From Symbiodinium kawagutii (lineage: Eukaryota > Sar > Dinophyceae > Suessiales > Symbiodiniaceae), in contig VSDK01007199.1 in the NCBI GenBank assembly GCA_009767595.1, positions 290,306 to 354,305 of the forward strand: a stretch of DNA of 64,000 nt, in the 5' to 3' direction. The notes beneath the pieces were generated by a model. That model was not told the DNA's origin. It saw only the letters and a list, made by a program, of their open reading frames with translations, and did not search any database. This document shows, one piece after another, positions 56,185-64,000 of the stretch. The position numbers and the translations under genes were made by a program. Within the stretch, counting starts at the first letter, position 1. Every line of letters begins with the position of its first letter.

Positions 56185-56303
56185 CTGTCTTATGGCAGTG
56201 GGTCAAACCCTGTACCCCTGTTCCCCATCATGAACCATTGGTTTCCCCACTATTGTTGGTGATTATGGTGATTATAGTTGGTTGATTAATATTGACCCAT
56301 GGC
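56185..56303 (-). mobile_element. Family-I inverted-repeat element that is the whole intron
   Basis: Minus strand starts GCCATGGGTCAATATTAATC and ends GGGTTTGACCCACTGCCATA then AGACAG. 119 nt, GC-AG. Removing it joins LLPALK|GCNILVLRV in frame. Terminal inverted repeat TGGGTCAA/TTGACCCA. Confidence 0.7.
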
Positions 56304-56466
56304 CTTTTAAAGCAGGCAGCAGCTTTGAGCCCCAGCTAGTGCCGATGACAAAAAAATCTGTGTCTCCTCGGCTTCCTCCACATCGCCAGCCTCTCGCATG
56401 CTCTGCAGTGCCTTCGCCAACATGCCGGACAAATCCTGAGGTCGGCAAGTCAAAGAACGGCCGACC
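56304..56466 (-). CDS. Internal exon, minus gene M4, with probable 1-nt deletion
   Basis: Upstream part: LTCRPQDLSGMLAKALQSMR then EAGDVEEAEETQIF. After a T7 run (minus strand; plus 56350-56356) the frame that continues into the next exon is FVIGTSWGSKLLPALKG. A T8 would join them. Confidence 0.55.
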
Positions 56467-57179
56467 AGCCAAGGAAACAATGATTGAACCCGTCTGAGGA
56501 TATGAACTGAAACCACTTCATGTGTCTGTTCACAACAAGGCTGCCAAATCGACGCCAGATTCGGTGCTAAGGATTGGTGAGTGACAGGCCTTATGAATGT
56601 CTATGTGTTTTGTGCCAAGGTCCATAGACTTTGACAACCCTATCGCCACTTCTCTTCTCGAGGTGGACACTTCTCAAGCAAGGGATCATCACAAGAGTCA
56701 ACCCATAACCCGTAGTACCTGGTTTTGTCCTTGCACTGCCTACAAATTCTGACCCTGGCTACGAACATGGAAACCAAGAAAACGACAATGCCTGTTCAAC
56801 AGCATCACGCTGTACAGCGCATGTTATATTGTTTTCTGAGGTACATGATATGTTTAGTATGCGTGCTTAGACGTGTTAAAGCATACGAAAAGATAAGAGT
56901 ACTGGATACACTACAAATCACCAAATATTGTTGATCATGTTGCAAATGGAGTGATCACTTTTCAAAATAAAACTTCTCTACTAGTTGGTGAGTGGCTATG
57001 GCACCCCAGCGGATTGTGAAACCCTCCCAGCAACGATCAATTGCTTGTCAATGGCTTGCTATCTATACAGTGCTCATATGATGGCTTAGTGATGGCTATG
57101 TCATGGCTATGTAATGGTTTGTCAACCGTTTGGTTTGCAACTGCTCAAGTAGCAGCACGACTGATTCACATCCGGGTAT

Positions 57180-60100
57180 CTAGCGGTTCTTCTGCCGCTG
57201 GTTCTGGTGCAGCTGCCTCCGGTGATTCCTGTCGCAAGAAGAAGCCAATGGAATATGGTTGACAGTCAATTTATGACGCATTGATGGAGAACAAATGGTG
57301 AACAACAGCTTGAATGTGTCTGATTCCAAAATGCTTAGGATGAACAGTGAACTACCAACTACCTATTAACAACTAATAGGTATTATATAGGTTTAAAGTG
57401 TTCACGGAATGTTCACTAAGGAATGCTTAGGATGTTCACTTTAAAGTGTCAAGCAACGGAACAGTGAAGCCACCGATACATCTGCTGACTAGTCGTGGTG
57501 GGCGGCGATCTGACACCTGCACATGGAAATCCCACGGCTGATCAACAGCAGTGATAGCACATACATGGCTATGGGTCAAGCAGTTCACCAACCAATAATG
57601 GTGGTTAATAACCAACCAATAATAAGGAAAACAACGGTGAATGACAGGGGAACCAGGGGTACAGGGTTTTGACCCACAGCCACATCTGCTCAGTTGCAAT
57701 GATCTCACGGGTTGGCAATGGTTGGAAAATACCATTTGTCACCACAAATGATGTTGACATGTCACTATTTTTGATGAGCTGACTTTCAGTTTTAGATGTC
57801 AATGTGAAGCTTTGTACTATGCTGCAACAGTTGATGATCAAACTACTCGATCAAATTAGTTGACTTAGCATGGCGATCAAATTAGTTGATCAAATTAGTT
57901 ACCTTAGCTGCATGCGATCATCGATTGTTCCAGACATGATCACCAAAATTAGTTCATCAAATTAATCAACATTTAAGTTTGATGTGATTAATGATGGAAG
58001 TGATTACATCTGGTAATCACCATTAATCACCATTACATCTGGTAATCACCATTACCCATTGTTTTCCCTATGATTACTGGTGATTTTTCCCCATTACTTG
58101 CTTAATATTGACCCATAGTCATATATAGCCTGTATATATATCCTCTATAATTGTTATCATCCCCTATGAACCATTCACTAGCTAACCATCATTAGTTGGT
58201 ACCAATCCATCATGATAACGATAGGGGAACCAGGGGATCATCATGGTGATCACCTTCCTTCACCCATGCGTTGCACCCAGGACGCCCCAGGCTGCCGCTC
58301 CTCCTGCAAGCCCTTGCGGCCCTGGTTAGCCCGTTGGGCCAAGGGCGCCAGCAACGCACCGGGCTTCAGGGCCCCGGTGCCGTAGCCCATGCGCTGCAGC
58401 AGCGTGAAGCCCAGGCCGTAGGTCTGCGAGAGCTCCTGAGGAACCAAGGGGCTGGTGGTTAACCATCATCAATAGTAGTGATGATTAATCTATCATCATA
58501 ATAGTTAACTATCATTAACCATCATAAATCATCAATAGTTAACAATAGTAGTTACTGATAATGGTGGTTAATCAGATAGGTTAATGATAATAGATGGTTA
58601 GTAGTTACTCATTAACTACTATTGATAATAGATGGTTAATATCATGATAGGTTAATGATGGTTAACCATCATAATGATAGTTAACTATTATCAAACATCA
58701 TCTATTACTAAAAATGCTAATGATGATTAATATCAAAATAGTTAAGAACATATTGTCATGATAATGATCATCAATAGTTATTGCTGGTTAATAATACTGT
58801 AGTTTATAATGATAAATGATAATAGTCCATGGTGCCTGTAGAGCTGTTGATAGTGGTTATTTGAGCAGTTGAGAATGGTGGTTATATGAATTCTGGTTAG
58901 ACAATATTAGCTGAGCACCAACAGATCTATGTTTATTTGAAGGTTGTACAGTGGTGGTCATAGATTATCAACGTTGATTATTGATAATGGTGGCTATATA
59001 AATTATGGTTCAACAATTATGCTTAAACAAGATTAGCTGAGAAGCAACAGCTTCATAGTGATGATGTACTGGTTGATATATAATAATGGTTATACAATGC
59101 TGGATATTCTTTGAATTGTGAACAGTTGTAGTGACAAAGTGGTGGCTAAAAATGCAGAAGAGAATTGTTAGAATGCTTAGGTCTTCAGTTTTGCAGCATT
59201 AGATCTAAACATGTTTACATCTATACCATACTGCGCTAAACATGTTGAATAATAGTTGATAGTGGTTGTCTTCTGGTTGAGAGTGGTTACATAACGGTGG
59301 AAAGTGGTTACTGTATATAGAGGTTAATGGTGGTTATATAATGGTGGATGATGGCTATATCATGGTGGATTATGGTCACATACCGACAACGGCTATAAAA
59401 TGGTGGATGGTGATTATATACTGGTTGATGATGGTTTTATATAGTGGTTTGGCGATTGAGCATACACATGTTCCCAATGGTTGATTCTATGAATGATAAT
59501 TTCATGATGGATAAATCATACCTAATTACTTGATATCACATCATGGATCATAGTATGTATAAAATAGTCAACGGCTAATGCTCAAAACTGCTTGAGTTGA
59601 TAGGCGATGATAAGGCAACGAGGATCTTCATTTACTACAGTAACTACATGACGAGCTGGGTATAGCGGGGTCAATACCAACCATCCGACAATTGGCAAAT
59701 TTGCGGGATGTTCACCAAGGGTGAGGGGTATCGACCCACAGCCATATTGGCAGTCACAGGGAGGTTAAGGAGCCACTTATATCAACTATTGGTCGACAAT
59801 TCTAAGCGGTTTATATAGGTGGATATTTCTTAAATCAATTGATACTTTACAAGATATCCATTAACAATTCTTACGATAATCAACCATCAAGAACCATTAT
59901 CAACCATTATCAACAATTCTTAAATCACCAAACATTACAGTAAATCATTCTTTAACTATGAATTTCCAATTTCCATGGCAATTTTCGTCAATCCTCGTGC
60001 CATGGAAATGGCACGGCACCATTTCCCACCTCGTGCGAGAGCGGCTCCAGTTCATCCTTGCGCAAGTCGCGCGCGGGCGGACCCGGTTCGGCCACGTTGG

Positions 60101-60963
60101 TAGAGAGGTCCTCAGGGCGGCCCGAGGCGACTGACAGGACCAGGGTCATCCTGGGTCTGGTTGGTGGTGGGTAGTGGAACCGAACCACCCGGGGCTTCTC
60201 ACGTGGTTTTTCAGCGCCTGAAAAAAATGGGAGTACCTCAAAGTCGTTGGGGACAATGAGATGCAAATTTGAAACCACCAACCAGTCTTGTTTGGCTCGG
60301 ATTCCAAGCTTTGGGGGAGAACAGTTGCAAAATTGAGTGGTTGACAGAAGTAAGACCGACACCAATGATGATCGTTGGGAGACGATGCTTCCAACGAGTA
60401 TGGTTAGATAAGAGCAATTCATTATCATCTTTAGGAGATAAGAAATCACAATCAATGGGAGGGAAGATAATATGGATAGAAATCACAATCAAATTCATCC
60501 ACAATGATCAATGATACTGATTACTGTAATAGCCGTCAGTAGCCAACTAACAATGATCGACGCTGGTTAATCTATACGGGTACTGCCCAAACATCCAAGA
60601 ATCCTAGGGAGTACTAGCAATTGCGGAGAAATCAATATGGCTATACGACAATACAAAATTGCTAGGGACAACCAAACAACAATATGATGTGGTTGTATAG
60701 CAATTGGTTGTCGAGAATGATAGATACCAAAAACCAGTAAATACCAACGGTACAAACAATGTTCACCGCATCAACTCGCATTCAAACATGATTTTGTTTT
60801 CAGTTGTTTGGGCCATTTGCCGGTCACCAAACACAAAGAAACTCTCCAGCGTCTGGCAATAGCAGCAGCACCAACCAAAATCAAGGGTTTTGACCATCCC
60901 AAATACGGGGTCATTCCCCATAATTAATCATATATACATATATATATATATATTTATATATAA

Positions 60964-60997
<34 letters not shown>

Positions 60998-63972
60998 AAT
61001 ATTCATATTGCAGTTATAAGTACAACCATTCCATCGTTTTGCACATCCATTATTTATAGTACTGGATACCCTTAAAAGCAAAGAAACAAAAACGTGATGA
61101 TAAGCCTATGGGTCAATATTAATCAACAATAATAGGGGATACAAACCAACAATAATAGGGAAAACCATGGTTTTGACCCACAGCCATAATGCCAGTCACG
61201 GTTCTGTCGCTCCATGAAAGCAGGTCTTCCTATCCTGTCGCACTTTCGCCGCTTTTTGTCGCCTCTTGCGTATCATGGCACACACCACGAGGTCGAACCG
61301 GTTCCGCGGGGAATGCGAAAATGCTGAGGCCCTGGCTATTCAGTTAGATGCAGTCGGACAACTGTGGTTCTTGCTGGTTACTTGATGGTTTGATGATGGT
61401 CCATGGTGGTTGATGGTGGTTGATGGTGGTTCATGGCGATTGATGGTGGTTGATGGTGGTTGCCTGATATTGGTACACAATAGTGGTTTGAGTACATGGC
61501 TGATGGTGGCTGATGGTGATGAATGATACAGGTGACTGACCCAAAATAGAAAGTATAAACCAATAGGGGTGGATGGTAAGCTTATAATATTGGGTTGCGC
61601 AATGAATGGTAATGGACAACATGGCGTGATACACAAACTCTACTCTCGATCAATCATCAAATGGTTTAGTACCCTGCATGACTTATTTGATACAGCGAAA
61701 AAAATGTTTGACACATGAAATAAGAGCTAAACACATGAATAGGAATAAATGTTAAGAATTATTGAATCGTGAACTTGTGGTCCTATGCATAATCACTTTT
61801 GACTATGGCTGATGAAAGCTCACGAACCAAAGGCGGCAGCAAGCAGTAACATGATTCTGACTTGAGACAATCTCACAAGTTCAGGTTGGTGATGTCAATG
61901 ACTTGATTGTTTGATTAAATGAACATAGAGATCTAAAATGCTTTTCAGTCGCTTGACGGTTGAACTCATGACGCATAACTCTGCGACGTGTCCTGATAAA
62001 CCTCAATAGAAAGCAGGTGTACAGTAGAAGACCGGGAAAAAAATCCAGAGAAATGTGACTGCATTCACACACATGGGCTTCGTCCCGAGTTCCGGATTCT
62101 GTTCCCAAACTGCTTTGTCCGTCTCATCATCAAAATGGCAAGCTGATCATGCTTTTCCACAAGCCTAGGAGTCCTGATACAAGATATTGCCCAAGACTAC
62201 CAGGTATCTATAATGCATATCCTTGGATCCATCAGTAAGTCCTGATCAGTGACATTCCTCCATACTGACTCAATTGATCGCCAAGGCTACAAGGTATCCA
62301 CATGGTGATTTCTCAAAATAGGGGTACCCCGAAATCATCCAATAGTAGTCATTTCTAGTAGTAAACCAAACATGTCTGGGGTCCCCTAATTTGAGAAACA
62401 TCCTTTTTGTTGGTTATTATCCCCTATCGTTAACCACTATCAATGGGTAATAACCCCTATAAATCCTATGAAACCCTCTATAAAGCAGCGGCACTGATCC
62501 CGGAAAAAAAACATCGCCATCGGGCATTCCAACAGCTGGCCAGTCGTACCCAAGGCACGGTGGTCCTTTGAGGGACCCGCTGTAGGGGCTGCTGCCAGCT
62601 ACTTGATGCAAAGGTCCAATGTATTGAATTATCAGCCTGAAAGCCTGACAAAAATGATATCTGAATTTAAATAGATAAATGCATAGATCAATAAATCCAT
62701 GAACAAATATTTACATACATCTATGTATATGTATATAAAGCCTAGATACATTTGTAAATATAAAAATAGAAATTATACATATAAGATCATACATAGATAT
62801 ACAAAGCATGTAACATGCACAATACCACAATACCAGCGCAGCAAAAACCACCGACCACGCAACCAAGCAAGTTCAAGCCACTTACAAAACGCCAGCCAGT
62901 GACCAGGGTGGCCTGAACTGACGGCGGTAGACTCATCATCTGACTCATCATCCTCGTCCCCTGATCAAGGCAGGGATGACCCTCCAGCGGATAAGGCTGT
63001 TTGCTCGATCACAGCATTCATGGCTGCTGGGAATGCAGCCCGGCTATGAGTTTTACTGCAAGTGTGGTTATGTATAGATTACCTTCCTCCAAGAAATGTG
63101 AAGCCACACAGAATGGCTGATTATAGCCATATTCCATTCAGGTAATCATTACCCCCCATACTCATTGACCCTGCCGCGTCAATCCCGGCATCGGCATGGG
63201 ATGCCAAATTCAATAATTACCTTGATCCCGCCGTCAATTAGCTCATATTAATCATGCATATTCAGGACAACGAGACAAACATAACATAGGCAGCGGGAAA
63301 AGGATCATTTGAGTTTGAGGCATATTTTGGTTCATGGATAGTTCCTCAATTCACTGCATTTCCATGGACACTGTTGTGTGCTGCCTTGACCCAAACCATA
63401 TCTTTCGGACATCTTTGGGGATGCAAAGAAGATGTTTAAAAACAAACAATGTGATGTTGCGACGGGCCAGAGGCATTGCGTCTCCTGAACCCCCACCCGG
63501 TGCAAATCAATGATATTGATCCGTATGGATGCAAAGCAATGACGATAAAAAGCCATTAACCGGTCCTACTTGGAACCAGGCACAACTCAAGAGTGGCAGG
63601 TCAACTGCCAAAAAAACACACGAGCTGCCAAGATCCTTGACATTCCTCTCAGAGCTCCTGGTTGGTCAATGTACATTGGTCGGTGGCGATCCAAGTGGCA
63701 ATGAATGACCAAAAAAAAATCCAACCATCCAGGATCTTCATGCGAAGTCAAATAGGACTGAACATCCAACCACCCTATAGGTCCAACCATCCAACCACAA
63801 GGGTTGACCACTTACCCCCTTGGATGCACTGCCAAAACGCGTTGCCAAGTCGAGGCAGCGAAGCGCCTTCAATATCCACCGTATCCGCAACAGCAACCTG
63901 GCCGCGGACGCGCGGCTCGTGTGAAGGCATCCGCCACTCTACTGAGCCACCACTGGCAGCCTCTGCCTGCTG
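57180..63972 (-). CDS. Minus gene with G-patch domain
   Basis: Six phase-consistent exons: 63972-63816, 62598-62475, 61323-61235, 60217-60030, 58435-58254, 57228-57180 (TAG stop). Peptides in order: QQAEAASGGSVEWRMPSHEP; GSSPYSGSLKGPPCLGYDWP; IFAFPAEPVRPRGVCHDTQE; AEKPREKPRVVRFHYPPPTR; then the G-patch QTYGLGFTLLQRMGYGTGAL and LAQRANQGRKGLQ; basic end NHRRQLHQNQRQKNR. G-patch domains bind RNA or activate DEAH helicases, so a role in RNA processing is inferred. The 5' part lies beyond the window. The first two exons could belong to another gene. Confidence 0.55.
57568..57693 (+). mobile_element. Family-I element
   Basis: GCTATGGGTCAAGCAGTTCA to TTTTGACCCACAGCC then TCTGCTCAG. 126 bp, opposite orientation to the surrounding minus gene, so it does not act as that gene's intron boundary. 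Confidence 0.6.
58254..58435 (-). CDS. G-patch exon
   Basis: Acceptor GGTTCCTCAG, donor GTGATC, GC3 very high. Residues: GLGFTLLQRMGYGTGALKPG then ALLAPLAQRANQGRKGL. Pattern G-x2-LL-x2-MGY-x2-G agrees with the G-patch signature, though the usual GLG is ALK here. Confidence 0.65.
58450..60029. other. Intron rich in TGGTTAAT-type repeats
   Basis: Many inverted words such as ATGGTTAATGATAG and CATCATTAACCAT. A degenerate family-I copy is at about 59640-59760. No exon seen. Confidence 0.5.
60030..60217 (-). CDS. Exon upstream of the G-patch exon
   Basis: Excellent acceptor (CCATTTTTTTCAG) and donor GTGGGA. AEKPREKPRVVRFHYPPPTR, then LVLSVASGRPEDLSTNVAEP and LRKDELEPLSHE. Exits in phase 0 into the G-patch exon. 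Confidence 0.7.
60930..61000. repeat. TA microsatellite
   Basis: Long (TA)n in an intron. Confidence 0.85.
61108..61197 (+). mobile_element. Family-I element, short copy
   Basis: CTATGGGTCAATATTAATCA to GGTTTTGACCCACAGCCATA then ATGCCAG. About 90 bp. Confidence 0.55.
61235..61323 (-). CDS. Exon of G-patch gene
   Basis: Acceptor CCTCAG; ends at a GA donor (GATAGG). Phase-consistent frame IFAFPAEPVRPRGVCHDTQE then ATKSGESAT. A rival minus frame (MIRKRRQKAAKVRQDRK) and a plus frame are also open. Confidence 0.45.
61380..61520. repeat. GGTTGATGGT short tandem repeats
   Basis: Irregular repeats of TGATGGTGGT. Confidence 0.7.
62310..62474 (-). mobile_element. Family-II element with nested family-III copy
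   Basis: Minus strand begins GTTTCATAGGATTTATAGGG right after exon 62475-62598. The nested part (62310-62396) has inverted ends TTTCTCAAAATAGGGG and CCCCTAATTTGAGAAA. Same arrangement as 7.88-8.04 kb. Confidence 0.6.
62475..62598 (-). CDS. Exon, minus strand
   Basis: Acceptor CAAGTAG. GSSPYSGSLKGPPCLGYDWP, then AVGMPDGDVFFPGSVPLLYR. Entry phase 1 and exit phase 2 match exons 63816-63972 and 61235-61323. Confidence 0.55.
62900..63040. CDS. Acidic/Ser stretch, strand unresolved
   Basis: Minus: GDEDDESDDESTAVSS. Plus: LTAVDSSSDSSSSSPDQGRD. One is probably an exon. Confidence 0.3.
63816..63972 (-). CDS. Exon, minus strand
   Basis: Acceptor CACTGCAG, canonical donor GTAAGT, 52 codons plus one base. 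QQAEAASGGSVEWRMPSHEP, then VAVADTVDIEGASLPRLGNA and FWQCIQG. Confidence 0.65.
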
Positions 63973-64000
63973 CTGCAGTGCTTACGTCTGTTGAAACCAA

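Noticed and set aside
1-64000. Relict dinoflagellate spliced-leader sequence
   Set aside because: I looked for the conserved leader 3' portion (TTTTGGCTCAAG) near gene starts and did not find a convincing copy by eye.
1-64000. CRISPR arrays or bacterial operon structure
   Set aside because: No direct repeats with unique spacers of constant length; genes have introns. Tandem arrays present are simple or minisatellite repeats.

Overview
The window looks like nuclear DNA of a dinoflagellate, probably a Suessiales/Symbiodiniaceae-type genome. The grounds are: small coding exons (about 60-400 nt) separated by longer introns; exon junctions that only keep frame if GC-AG and GA-AG introns are allowed beside GT-AG ones; an acceptor G rule (AG|G); many simple-sequence arrays; and three multi-exon genes whose protein motifs I recall from dinoflagellate protein sets. 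No rRNA, tRNA, CRISPR or bacterial operon was seen. Two runs of N (9986-10005 and 45137-45146) mark scaffold gaps. All exon models come from reading frames, splice sites and phase matching by eye. No alignment or transcript was available.

Layout. 1-22 kb: mostly minus-strand exons of several unrecognised genes (best chains at 2.9-5.5 kb, 8.7-9.9 kb and 20.1-21.5 kb), with a few plus-strand exons (1.55-2.5 kb, perhaps 7.0-7.9 kb). Between them lie AT repeats, a 0.5-kb GGTGCT hexamer array and several short inverted-repeat elements. 22.5-28.5 kb: repeat-rich DNA with a two-exon small plus gene (23.2 kb), a run of roughly 400-bp diverged repeats (23.9-25.1 kb) and a pair of plus exons (25.7-26.1 kb). 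28.6-55.2 kb: a plus-strand block of three large intron-rich genes. Gene A (about 28.6-36.6 kb) is a dinoflagellate-type protein of about 1500 residues with acidic/His spacing that may reflect an RNase H-like fold. A C5 cytosine methyltransferase (41.6-46.4 kb) is complete with motifs I, IV, VI, VIII and X. Gene C (46.5-55.2 kb) is a second dinoflagellate-type multi-exon protein with a Lys-rich tail. A 1.7-kb array of a 30-bp minisatellite lies between gene A and the methyltransferase. 55.4-64 kb: minus-strand exons, including a phase-consistent chain ending in a G-patch domain and a basic tail (63.97 to 57.18 kb), and another gene at 55.5-56.5 kb.

How parts relate. The three plus genes lie head to tail, as in dinoflagellate unidirectional clusters. 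Because related proteins seem to be highly multi-copy in such genomes, and one is a DNA methyltransferase, the block could instead be a large mobile element; this is a hypothesis. Short elements with terminal inverted repeats sit exactly at intron boundaries in several genes (15.6, 56.2, 62.5 and 7.9 kb). This fits introner-like elements that create introns.
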